Assembly: GCA_965215145.1 (NCBI GenBank)
Contig: OZ244038.1
Span: 248,001 to 312,000 of the forward strand
Length of the DNA stretch: 64,000 bases
Source: G965215145 sp965215145
GTDB taxonomy: Bacteria > Bacteroidota > Rhodothermia > Rhodothermales > JANQRZ01
Direction: 5' to 3'
Every line of letters starts with the position of its first letter. Within the stretch, counting starts at the first letter, position 1. The notes under the pieces are model-generated. The model worked only from the letters and a program-made list of their open reading frames with translations. It did no database searches and was not told the origin of the DNA. This document shows positions 25,201 to 33,779 of this stretch, piece by piece. The translations under genes and the position numbers were made by a program.

Positions 25201-26538
25201 GTGCCTGAATCGCCCCTCTCCTACGCCGACGCTGAGGCCTACCTCCTCGCCCTTCCCCGCTTCGCCGAGCAGGGCGTGACGGCGATGAAGCCGGGGCTGG
25301 AGCGGATGGAGGCGCTGCTCAGCGCGATGGGCCGGCCGCACGAGGCGTTCGAGAGCGTCCACGTCGGGGGGACGAACGGGAAGGGCTCGGCGGCCTCGAT
25401 GATCGCGGCCGTCGGGACGGCGGGGGGGCTGCGGGTCGGGCTCCACACCTCGCCCCACCTCCACACCCTCCGCGAGCGGATGCGGCTCGACGGGCAGCCC
25501 GCGCCCGAGGCGTGGGTGGCCGATGCCGTGGCCCGATACCGCGCGGCGTTCGAGCGGGTCGGGCCGAGCTTCTTCGAGGCCACCGTCGCCCTCAGCCTCC
25601 TCTACTTCGCCGAAGAACGGGTGGACCTCGCCGTGGTCGAGGTCGGCCTCGGCGGGCGGCTCGACGCGACGAACGTGCTCACGCCCCGCATCGCCGTCAT
25701 CACCAACGTCGCGCGCGACCACGCGGAGCTGCTGGGGGAGACGCTGCCGGAGATCGCCCGCGAGAAGGCCGGCATCGCCAAGCCTGGCATCCCGCTTCTT
25801 ACCGCCGCTGAGGGCGACGACGTGTTGAATGCGCTCCGTACGGAGGCTACTCGGCGCGGGGCTGAGGTGGTCCGGGCGCAGGACGAGGTCCGGCTCACCG
25901 TTGTGGCTTCGGGCCCGGACGGGCTCACGATCGACCTCACGACGCCCGTGCGGCGGTACGAGGGGCTACGGGTGGAGCTCGCCGGGGAGCACCAGGCGTG
26001 GAACGCTGCCCTCGCCGTCCTCGCCGCCGAGCGGGTCGCGGAGGCAGCGGAGCGAGGCGAGCAGGCCGTGCGGTGGGGGCTCGCCAACGTTCGGAAACAC
26101 GCAGGATTAGCGGCCCGTTGTGAGGTGCTACAGCGGGTCCCGACGGTCCTCGCCGACGTTGCCCACAACGCCGACGGGCTCGCGGCGGCACTGGCCTTCG
26201 CGCGGTCCTTGACCGACGGGCGGCTCTTCGTGCTCCTTGGTGCGATGCGGGACAAGGAGCCGCTGGCGCTGGCCGGCCGGCTGGCCGCGGCGCAGGCTAC
26301 GGTGCTGCCGGTCGGGTTAGGCGTGCCGCGGGCGCTGCCGCCGGCGGCCTGGCACCGACTCCTCGAAGCTCAGCACATCCCTACGATAGCCCCCCCCGAC
26401 ATCGCCGCTGGGCTCGCGTGGTTTTTGCGCGAGGCCGCTGCTACCGATACCCTTCTCGTCACGGGCTCCCACCTCACCGCCGCCGCCGCCCGCGACCTCC
26501 TCCTCTCTTCTGGCGACGCGCCCATCCGCCCGCGCTGA
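25201..26538 (+). CDS. folC: Bifunctional folylpolyglutamate synthase / dihydrofolate synthase
   Basis: 445 aa from a GTG at 25201. P-loop GGTNGKGSAA (56-65), TSPHLHTLRERM, EVGLGGRLDATNVL, ITNVARDHAELLGETLPEIAREKAGI, the HQAWNAALA substrate motif and DVAHNADGLAAAL are the diagnostic Mur-ligase/FolC motifs. It adds L-glutamate to dihydropteroate and tetrahydrofolates in the cytoplasm. The GTG was chosen because the family starts with a helix just before YADAEAYLLALPRF; the upstream in-frame stretch is purine-rich spacer. rho follows 28 bp downstream. Confidence 0.93.
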   Translation: MPESPLSYADAEAYLLALPRFAEQGVTAMKPGLERMEALLSAMGRPHEAFESVHVGGTNGKGSAASMIAAVGTAGGLRVGLHTSPHLHTLRERMRLDGQPAPEAWVADAVARYRAAFERVGPSFFEATVALSLLYFAEERVDLAVVEVGLGGRLDATNVLTPRIAVITNVARDHAELLGETLPEIAREKAGIAKPGIPLLTAAEGDDVLNALRTEATRRGAEVVRAQDEVRLTVVASGPDGLTIDLTTPVRRYEGLRVELAGEHQAWNAALAVLAAERVAEAAERGEQAVRWGLANVRKHAGLAARCEVLQRVPTVLADVAHNADGLAAALAFARSLTDGRLFVLLGAMRDKEPLALAGRLAAAQATVLPVGLGVPRALPPAAWHRLLEAQHIPTIAPPDIAAGLAWFLREAAATDTLLVTGSHLTAAAARDLLLSSGDAPIRPR

Positions 26539-26566
26539 CCCCTCTCCTCTCCGGCCACCGCTCATC

Positions 26567-28018
26567 ATGGCCCACACCATCACGTCCCTTCAGGCGATGA
26601 AGGTGGCGGAACTGCAACGGATCGCGCGCGACCTCGACGTCGAGGGCTACTCGCACCTCCGCAAGCAGGACCTCATCTACCGCATCCTCGAAGCTAGCGC
26701 CGAGGCCGACGCCGTCGCCCCCACCGCATCGGGGCCGGCCCCCACCCCGCCTCGCTCGGCGGCGCCGAAGCCTGAGCGCCGGGAGCCGCCCCGGACCGCC
26801 TCGCGCGAGTCGCGCCGCCGCGAGCGCCGCCCCCCGCCGCGCCGCGCCCTCACCGGCGATTACCCCGACTACGTCCGGCGCTTCGACCCCGGCGGGGTGC
26901 TCCTCGAGGGGATGATCCGGAAGGTCGGCGTGCTGGAGGTGCTGCCGGACGGGTACGGCTTCCTCCGCTCGGCCGAGTACAACTACCTCCCCTCGCCCGA
27001 CGACATCTACGTCTCGCCGAGCCAGATCAAGCGGTTCAGCCTCCGCCGCGGCGACACCGTCGACGGCCAGGTCCGCCCGCCGAAGGAGGGCCAGCGCTTC
27101 TTCGCGCTCCTCCGCGTTAACACCATCAACGGCCGCCCCCCCGACGCCGTCGGCGAGCGCGTCGGGTTCGACCACCTCACGCCGCTGTTCGCCCACGAGG
27201 CGCTCCGCCTGGAGACCGAGCCCGACGGCTACGCGATGCGGGTGATGGACCTGTTCTGCCCCATCGGCAAGGGCCAGCGCGGGCTCATCGTGGCGCAGCC
27301 GAAGACGGGGAAGACCGTGCTCCTCCAGCAGATCGCCAACGCCCTCCGCGCCGGCCACGACGACGCGACGCTGCTCGTGCTGCTCATCGACGAGCGCCCC
27401 GAGGAGGTCACGGACTTCGAGCGGAACGTCGACGCCGAGGTCATCGGCTCGACGTTCGACGAGGAGCCGACGCGCCACGTCGAGGTCGCCGAGACCGTGC
27501 TCGAAAAGGCGAAGCGGCTCGTCGAGGCCGGGCAGGACGTGGTGATCCTGCTCGACTCGATCACCCGGCTCGCGCGCGCCCACAACGCCGTCTTCAACGG
27601 GCAGGGCCGCACGATGTCCGGCGGCATCGAGGCCGGCGCGCTCCGCGGCCCGAAGCGGTTCTTCGGGAGCGCCCGCGCCGTCGAGGAGGGCGGCAGTCTC
27701 ACCATCGTCGGGACGGCGCTCGTGGACACCGGCAGCCGCATGGACGACGTGATCTTCGAGGAGTTCAAGGGCACCGGCAACATGGAGATGGTGCTCGCCC
27801 GCGACCTCGCCGACCGCCGCATCTTCCCGGCCATCGACGTGCTCCGCAGCGGGACACGCCGAGAGGAGCTGCTCCTCCCCGCGGAGAAGCTCCAGCGCAT
27901 CCACATCCTACGCCGGTTCCTCGCCGAGATGGCCCCCGCTGAGGCGATGACGTTCCTCCTCGACCGGATGCGCGTGACGCAGAGCAACGCCGAGTTCCTG
28001 GCGACGATGAACACGTAG
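26567..28018 (+). CDS. rho: Transcription termination factor Rho
   Basis: 483 aa. Rho N-terminal helix domain (1-45: LQAMKVAELQRIARDLDVEGYSHLRKQDLIYRIL), a basic Arg/Pro-rich linker (60-95) typical of high-GC organisms, the cold-shock RNA-binding domain (about 113-190, DGYGFLRS) and the RecA-type ATPase with Walker A QPKTGKT (244-250), VLLIDERPEEVTD, Walker B VVILLDSITRLARAHN, the GGIEAGALRGPKRFFGSAR Q/R-loop region and the arginine-finger end. It is a hexameric RNA helicase that ends untranslated transcription. An REP-like palindrome overlaps the last base of its stop codon. Confidence 0.97.
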   Translation: MAHTITSLQAMKVAELQRIARDLDVEGYSHLRKQDLIYRILEASAEADAVAPTASGPAPTPPRSAAPKPERREPPRTASRESRRRERRPPPRRALTGDYPDYVRRFDPGGVLLEGMIRKVGVLEVLPDGYGFLRSAEYNYLPSPDDIYVSPSQIKRFSLRRGDTVDGQVRPPKEGQRFFALLRVNTINGRPPDAVGERVGFDHLTPLFAHEALRLETEPDGYAMRVMDLFCPIGKGQRGLIVAQPKTGKTVLLQQIANALRAGHDDATLLVLLIDERPEEVTDFERNVDAEVIGSTFDEEPTRHVEVAETVLEKAKRLVEAGQDVVILLDSITRLARAHNAVFNGQGRTMSGGIEAGALRGPKRFFGSARAVEEGGSLTIVGTALVDTGSRMDDVIFEEFKGTGNMEMVLARDLADRRIFPAIDVLRSGTRREELLLPAEKLQRIHILRRFLAEMAPAEAMTFLLDRMRVTQSNAEFLATMNT

Positions 28019-28045
28019 TAGGGGCGTAGTGCAATACGCCCCTAC
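28018..28045. repeat. REP-like palindrome, copy c
   Basis: Imperfect 28-bp palindrome (GTAGGGGCGTA, 6-nt centre, TACGCCCCTAC) immediately at the 3' end of rho. Confidence 0.8.
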
Positions 28046-28096
28046 GTCACCGGCACGGCCTCCCGCCCCGCCGCCCCTGCTCCCCGGCCCCCACCC

Positions 28097-29224
28097 ATGC
28101 GCCAGCCCCGACGCCCGCGGTTTTGGAATCCCGACCGGGGTATGGGCACCGCTCTCGCAGCGGGCGCGGACGCGGTGGCCCGGTGCGCTCAGGAGACGCA
28201 ACGCGCGGTCGCCGCTGTTCCCTTCGGCGTGCTTCGCCGGATCCCGCTCGTGTCCCCCGTGTCGCGCCTCGTCGAGGAGATCTATAACGGCGCTGCGGCC
28301 GTGGCGTACGCGGGCGCCCGGCGCGGGAGCGCAGTGCTCCTCCCCGTGATCGCAGGAGCCCTACCCGCCCGCGCAGGCCTGGTCATGCGGGGCGTGCTGA
28401 ACGGGACGCACGGGGACACCCTCGTCGCGATGGGGAGTCCGGTTGCGGCTTCGATGGCGCTCTACGCGGCGGGGGTGCCCGTGCCCGCGACCCCCGAGGG
28501 CCTCCGTGCTCTGGCGCATCCGACGGGGCGCGTGTGCGTCTTCATCCACGGTCTCTGCATGGACGAGCGGGCATGGGAGGGGCCTGCAGGGGGACCGGGG
28601 GCCGCCTACGGCGAGCGGCTGCGCGAGGCACTCGGCTACACCCCCCTCTACGTCCGGTACAACACCGGCCTGCCCGCCGCCGAGAACGGGCGGGCGCTCG
28701 CCGGCCTCCTTCAGGAGATGGCGGAGGCATACCCCGAAGGCCTGCGGGACGTGGCGCTCGTGGGGCACAGCATGGGCGGGCTCGTCGCCCACTACGCTTA
28801 CACCGCCGGCATGGAGGCGGGGCTGGAGTGGACGGGCATCACGCGGGCGGTCATCGCGCTCGGTTCGCCGTTCCGCGGATCGCCGCTTGCCAGGGCGGGT
28901 CACGTGGCGACGAAGGCGCTCCGCCGGTTTGCCGTGACGGCCCCGCTCGGCGCCCTCGCCGACACGCGGAGCGCGGGGGTGAAGGATCTCCGGCTTGACC
29001 ACGACGCGGGGCGCGTTGACGGCGCACCGTACCGGTTCGTCAGCGGCGGCCTCCGCTGGGAGGGGCCGCTGGGGCGGGTGCTCGGGGACGGGCTCGTGCC
29101 GCCGACGAGTGCGGCTCCCGTCGGACTCGGTGCGGCGGCATACGCCGCCGGCGTGGGGCACCTGGCGCTCCTGGACGATCCGGGCGTGTACGCGCAGATC
29201 GAACGGTGGCTCAGGGTCGCCTAG
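28097..29224 (+). CDS. Alpha/beta hydrolase (esterase/lipase-like)
   Basis: 375 aa. The first 140 residues are Ala/Val-rich helices with no clear signal peptide. The hydrolase part begins RVCVFIHGLCMDERAW (oxyanion HG at 151-152) and has the nucleophile elbow VGHSMGGLVAHYAY (Ser225), ALGSPFRGSPLARAG, and a late GVGHLALLDD that supplies the probable catalytic His. It resembles PGAP1/lipase-type esterases with a helical N-terminal part, as found in many environmental bacteria. Substrate unknown. Its TAG overlaps the convergent MFS gene's TAG in a shared CTAG. Confidence 0.78.
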   Translation: MRQPRRPRFWNPDRGMGTALAAGADAVARCAQETQRAVAAVPFGVLRRIPLVSPVSRLVEEIYNGAAAVAYAGARRGSAVLLPVIAGALPARAGLVMRGVLNGTHGDTLVAMGSPVAASMALYAAGVPVPATPEGLRALAHPTGRVCVFIHGLCMDERAWEGPAGGPGAAYGERLREALGYTPLYVRYNTGLPAAENGRALAGLLQEMAEAYPEGLRDVALVGHSMGGLVAHYAYTAGMEAGLEWTGITRAVIALGSPFRGSPLARAGHVATKALRRFAVTAPLGALADTRSAGVKDLRLDHDAGRVDGAPYRFVSGGLRWEGPLGRVLGDGLVPPTSAAPVGLGAAAYAAGVGHLALLDDPGVYAQIERWLRVA

Positions 29225-30510
29225 CCGGCGGCCTCGCGCCCGAGCCCCTCCGCGGCCACGGCCTTCGCCTCCTCGGCCTCCGGCGTCTCCGGCTCCGGGA
29301 GGTAGCGCCACACGATCCAGGCCAGCAGCAGGATCGCGGCGCTGCTGGCGAGCGTGTCGGCGCGGTAGCCCGCCGCCGCGTAGAGCGACCCGGCGACGGC
29401 GGCCCCGATCCCCGTCCCGATCTGCCCGATGGCGATGGTGAGCGAGAGCAACGTCCCCCGGAGCTGCCCCGGCACGAGCGCCGTCAGCAGCGCCTGGAGC
29501 GGCGCCATCCGCATCGCGAACAGCCCCATGATGAGCATGTAGAGGGGGTAGGCCACCCACCGCTCGGTCACGACGAACGTGAGGCCGGCCGTGACGACGG
29601 CGAGGCCGAGGCACGAGAGGAGGATCAGCGGCTTCCGCCCGATCCGGTCGGAGAGCGCCCCCGCCTTCGGCCCGACGACGACGCTGACGGCGCCGCCGAC
29701 GAGGAACAGCGTGGCGATAAAGTCGACGGGCGCACCGGCGACGGTGAGGGGCCGCCCGAACACCTCGATGCCGAGCGGGAAGTTCGCCGTCAGCCACTGC
29801 GGGAGGTAGACGATGAGGAGCCCGAGGCCGAGGTACATCAGGAAGTACGTCGCCGCGGCGGCACGGACGGGGCCGGCGCGGAGGAGGTCGGCGTAGCGGC
29901 TGAGCGTGCCGCCGAGCGTCATCCGCGAGGTCTCCCGCTCGACGTCCGGCTGCGGCACCGCCACGAGGATCAGCACGAACGCCACGGCCATCACCCCCGC
30001 GAAGACGAGGAACGGCGCGCGGAACCCGGCCGCCGCCGCGAGCACCCGCCCCACCGGGATCCCCAGCACGAGCCCGAACGCGACCCCGCTCATCACCCAC
30101 CCCGTCGCTGCGCCACGCCGGGCGTAGGGGAAGTAGTCCCCGACGTACGAGACGGCGGCGCCGGAGAGCATTCCCCCCGCCGCGCCCGCCAGCGCCCGCA
30201 CCGCCAGCATCCCCCCGAACGACCCGACGAGCCCGTGCAGCGCGAGCACGACGGCCAGCGTCCCCGAGCCGAGCAGGAGCACGCGCCGCCGCCCGATCCG
30301 GTCCGAGACCGGCCCCATCACCAGCGCCGCCAGCGCCAGCACCCACGAGTACACCGACACCAGCGAGCCGAGCAGCGCCTCCGGGATCGCGAGCTGATCC
30401 CCGATGATGGGCAGGATCGGCGTGATGATGATGGTCTGGCTCGCCGCCGTGAACACCATCAGCCACAGCGGGAACAGGATGGCGAGGGTGCGCAGGCGGG
30501 AGTCGGGCAC
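29221..30510 (-). CDS. MFS transporter
   Basis: 429 aa from GTG at 30510. Twelve hydrophobic stretches; motif A GPVSDRIGRRRVLL after TM2, a second copy GALSDRIGRKPLILL in the middle of the protein (after TM8), and a helix-rich N-terminus (LFPLWLMVFTAASQTIIITPILPIIGDQLAIP). The layout fits drug/proton antiporter-like or sugar efflux MFS families; the substrate is unknown. The GTG was chosen because an upstream ATG at 30642 would add 44 Pro/Arg-rich residues. Diverges from the TonB-dependent receptor over a 240-bp spacer. Confidence 0.85.
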   Translation of the reverse strand: MPDSRLRTLAILFPLWLMVFTAASQTIIITPILPIIGDQLAIPEALLGSLVSVYSWVLALAALVMGPVSDRIGRRRVLLLGSGTLAVVLALHGLVGSFGGMLAVRALAGAAGGMLSGAAVSYVGDYFPYARRGAATGWVMSGVAFGLVLGIPVGRVLAAAAGFRAPFLVFAGVMAVAFVLILVAVPQPDVERETSRMTLGGTLSRYADLLRAGPVRAAAATYFLMYLGLGLLIVYLPQWLTANFPLGIEVFGRPLTVAGAPVDFIATLFLVGGAVSVVVGPKAGALSDRIGRKPLILLSCLGLAVVTAGLTFVVTERWVAYPLYMLIMGLFAMRMAPLQALLTALVPGQLRGTLLSLTIAIGQIGTGIGAAVAGSLYAAAGYRADTLASSAAILLLAWIVWRYLPEPETPEAEEAKAVAAEGLGREAAG

Positions 30511-30683
30511 GGGGCCTCGGGGGGATACGGGCGATAGCTGTTGCGACGGAGGTCGCCTAAGCGGGGTCGGGGGAAAAGTTGCGGGGCGGGTGAAAGGGCG
30601 GGGAATCGCCCTGTGTGGTCCGTGCAGGCGGGTGGGTAACACAGCGGTAATCCCGATCTAATCCGGCCGTAACACGGGCTCTC

Positions 30684-30691
30684 TAGGTTGC
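30684..30691 (+). promoter_or_regulatory. Candidate -7 element TAGGTTGC
   Basis: TAnnTTGC element 60 nt before the receptor start in the divergent spacer. A non-ATG (TTG) start codon could be read inside it but would extend the protein through spacer sequence. Confidence 0.35.
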
Positions 30692-30750
30692 CGGTGGCAT
30701 CGGGAGAGGGGCTCCCGGCTGCCTCCTCCCACACCAACCCCACTCCCACG

Positions 30751-33669
30751 ATGACCACCATGTCCCAGCCTGCGCTGCGCTTGCGCCGCCGGCTCCGCAC
30801 GTCGGTGCTGACCCTCGGGTCCGCCCTCGTCGCGGCCCTCCTCCTCCTCGGCGCCGCGGCGCCGGCCCACGCCCAGACGGGCACCATCGCCGGCACCGTC
30901 GTCGACGGCGCCACGGGCGAGACGCTCATCGGCGTCAACGTCCTCGTCCCCGAGCTCTCCACCGGTGCCGCCACCGGGCTCGACGGCGACTACCGCATCC
31001 CCGGCCTCGGCGCCGGGACGTACACCCTCCGCTTCTCCTACCTCGGCTACACGACGCAGACCGTGACCGGCGTCGAGGTCGAGGCCGGCGAGACGACGAC
31101 GATCGACGTCGCGCTGAGCGAGGAGGCCGTCGACATCGGCGGCGAGGTGATCGTCGAGGCGGCCGTCCTCCGCGACAGCGAGGTCGGCCTCCTCATCGAG
31201 CGGCAGAACGCCGCCGGCGTCAGCGACGCCATCAGCGCGGAGAGCATCTCCCGCGCCGGCGCGAGCACGGCGGCCGACGCGCTCCAGAAGGTCCCCGGCG
31301 CCAGCGTCGTCGGCGGGAAGTACCTCGTCGTGCGCGGGCTCTCGGACCGCTACCTCAACACGCAGCTCAACGGCGCCACGCTCCCCTCGGCGGACCCCGA
31401 GCGGAACGCGGCCCCCCTCGACCTCTTCCCCAGCGGGCTCCTCGAGAACATCGTGACCTCGAAGAGCTTCACGCCGGACCAGCCCGGCGACTTCACCGGC
31501 GGCTCCGTCAACATCTCGACGCGGACGTTCCCCGAGGAGCTCACCGCGCAGCTCTCGACGTCGGTTGGGTTCAACACGGCCGTCGAGCCCGGCAGTGAGT
31601 ACCTCCGCTACAGCGGCGGCGGCGTCGGCCTGTTCGGCGCGCCCGGCAGTGGGCTCGCCCTGCCGGATGCCGTCGAGGGCCTCGGCCCGCGCGACATCTC
31701 GGAGGCGTCGCAGGACCAGCGCCGCGCAATCACGGAGGCGTTCGGGAGCACGTTCGCCCCGCAGCCCGAGGACGTCGCGCTGAACCGGAGCCTCAGCGCC
31801 TCCGTCGGCAACCGGGGCGCCCTCCTCGGCCGCCCCCTCGGGTTCCTCGTCGGCGCCAACTGGAGCCGCTCGGCCGACGGCTACGCCAGCGGCGTCAACA
31901 GCGAGTTCAGCGGCGCCGGCGACAACCTCACGCGGGACTACCTCCTCAACACCCTCCAGGGCCAGGAGGAGGTCCTCTTCGGCGGCCTCGCCAACCTCAA
32001 CTACCGCCCGACGGACCGGAGCGAGCTCGGCCTGAACCTGCTCTACAACCGGAACGCCACCTCGACGGCCATCCTCCAGACGGGGCTCTTCGAGGACGGC
32101 ACGCTCCAGGAGGCCGACAACGTCTACGAGGGGCGCTCCCTCTTCTTCACCGAGCGGACGCTGCTCTCCTCCCAACTCCGCGGCAAGCACGCCCTCTCCG
32201 AGCGCGGCCTCCGCGCCGAGTGGAATGCGGCCTACTCCCGGACCTCCCTCGACGAGCCGGACTTCCGCATCTTCCAGAACGAGGTCGACCGGAGCAACCC
32301 CGCCGACGGCGACGCCGACTTCCTCATCCGGACCTCGGCCTACGACGCGCCGAGCCGCACCTTCCGAAATCTCGAGGAGGACGGGCTCAGCGGCGCCCTC
32401 AGCGTAGAGATCCCCCTCGGCGAGCGCGCCGGGCTCCCCGTCGAGCTCAAGGTCGGCGGCGCGGCGGACTACCGCGACCGTGCGTTCCGCGAGCGGACGT
32501 TCCTCTACCCCGTCGGGACCACGCAGCAGCGGCTGCTCGACGAGTTCGACGGCGACCCCAACGTGCTCATCGCCAACGCCGCCGAAGCCGGCCTCTTCAT
32601 CGACGACCAGACCGACCTCGACGCCGACTACGACGGCGAGCTCCAGGTCTACGCCGGCTACGCCATGCTCGACCTCGCCCTCGTCGAGCGGCTCCGGTTC
32701 ATCGGCGGCCTCCGCTACGAGTACACCGACCTCCGCGTGGCCTCCCCGCGCGGCACGTTCCGCGCCGAGCCCGACGGCGTCGGCGGCTACACCGCCGGCG
32801 GCCTCGGCGAGGCGCTGCTCCCGGCGGCCAGCCTCGTCTACGCCCTCTCGGAGGAGATGAACCTCCGCGCCGCCTACGGCAAGACGCTCGCGCGGCCGAC
32901 GTTCCGGGAGGTCGCCCCCCGCGCCGTCTTCAGCCTCGCCGAGCGCTACACGATCAACGGCAACCCGAACCTCCGGCAGTCGAGCATCCACAACGCCGAC
33001 CTCCGGTGGGAGTGGTTCACCCGGCCCGGCGAGGTCCTCGCCGCCAGCGCCTTCTACAAGCGGTTCGCCGACCCGATCGAGCTCACGATCGTGGCGGCCA
33101 ACAACCAGCTCCAGCCGCAGAACCTCGGCGACGCCGACCTCCTCGGCGTCGAGCTGGAGGCCCGGCGCCGGCTGGACTTCTTGCCCGGCCTGCTCGGCAA
33201 CCTCCAGGCCGGCGGCAACCTCTCCCTCGTCCGCGCCGAGGTCGAGCTGACCGACCTTGAGCGCGTTGCCCGCGGGCTCTGCTCCCCGGCCGAGGCCGAG
33301 GCCGGCGCCTGCCCGGCCGACACCCGCCCGCTCGAGGGGCAGTCCCCGTTCGTCGCCAACCTCGACCTCGGCTACCTCGACCTCGAGCGGGGCACGAGCG
33401 TGAGCGTCTTCTTCAACGCCTTCGGCCGCCGGCTCCAGGCCGTCTCCATCGGCGCCGTGCCGGACCTCTACGAGGAGCCGCGCCTGACGCTCGACCTCAC
33501 GGCCCGCCAGGAGGTCTGGGGCGGGATCGCCCTGAAGCTCTCGGCCAAGAACATCCTCGGCGAGCGCTACCGCCTCGTCTACTACGACGAGGACGCGGGC
33601 GAGGGCTTCCTCCGGCAGGAGTACGACCTCGGCCGCTCGTTCTCGTTCGGCGTCTCCTATTCCCTCTGA
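30751..33669 (+). CDS. TonB-dependent outer-membrane receptor with carboxypeptidase-like N-domain
   Basis: 972 aa. Long signal peptide (about 1-41, ending AAAPAHAQ). Residues 43-125 are a CarboxypepD_reg-like beta domain (GTIAGTVVDGATGETLIGVNV, AGTYTLRFSYLGY). The plug domain follows (SISRAGASTAADALQKVPGASVVGGKYLVVRGLSDRYLNTQLNG) and then a 22-strand barrel ending in an aromatic strand (RSFSFGVSYSL). It imports a large or metal-bound ligand using TonB energy. It pairs with the lipoprotein gene 110 bp downstream, like SusC/SusD-type receptor pairs, although the partner is not SusD-like. Ligand unknown. Confidence 0.9.
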   Translation: MTTMSQPALRLRRRLRTSVLTLGSALVAALLLLGAAAPAHAQTGTIAGTVVDGATGETLIGVNVLVPELSTGAATGLDGDYRIPGLGAGTYTLRFSYLGYTTQTVTGVEVEAGETTTIDVALSEEAVDIGGEVIVEAAVLRDSEVGLLIERQNAAGVSDAISAESISRAGASTAADALQKVPGASVVGGKYLVVRGLSDRYLNTQLNGATLPSADPERNAAPLDLFPSGLLENIVTSKSFTPDQPGDFTGGSVNISTRTFPEELTAQLSTSVGFNTAVEPGSEYLRYSGGGVGLFGAPGSGLALPDAVEGLGPRDISEASQDQRRAITEAFGSTFAPQPEDVALNRSLSASVGNRGALLGRPLGFLVGANWSRSADGYASGVNSEFSGAGDNLTRDYLLNTLQGQEEVLFGGLANLNYRPTDRSELGLNLLYNRNATSTAILQTGLFEDGTLQEADNVYEGRSLFFTERTLLSSQLRGKHALSERGLRAEWNAAYSRTSLDEPDFRIFQNEVDRSNPADGDADFLIRTSAYDAPSRTFRNLEEDGLSGALSVEIPLGERAGLPVELKVGGAADYRDRAFRERTFLYPVGTTQQRLLDEFDGDPNVLIANAAEAGLFIDDQTDLDADYDGELQVYAGYAMLDLALVERLRFIGGLRYEYTDLRVASPRGTFRAEPDGVGGYTAGGLGEALLPAASLVYALSEEMNLRAAYGKTLARPTFREVAPRAVFSLAERYTINGNPNLRQSSIHNADLRWEWFTRPGEVLAASAFYKRFADPIELTIVAANNQLQPQNLGDADLLGVELEARRRLDFLPGLLGNLQAGGNLSLVRAEVELTDLERVARGLCSPAEAEAGACPADTRPLEGQSPFVANLDLGYLDLERGTSVSVFFNAFGRRLQAVSIGAVPDLYEEPRLTLDLTARQEVWGGIALKLSAKNILGERYRLVYYDEDAGEGFLRQEYDLGRSFSFGVSYSL

Positions 33670-33779
33670 GCACGCCGAGCCGCGGACTTCAGGCCGCAGC
33701 TGAATAACCGACCCTATGCCCTTCAGCCGCCGCGCGGCTGGGGCCTCTCCCGCGACCCAACACCACAACTCCCTCCGAC

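Noticed and set aside
30658..33768. 1036-residue minus-strand open frame over the TonB-dependent receptor
   Set aside because: No domain or plausible start; mirror of a high-GC gene. The plus strand encodes a complete receptor.
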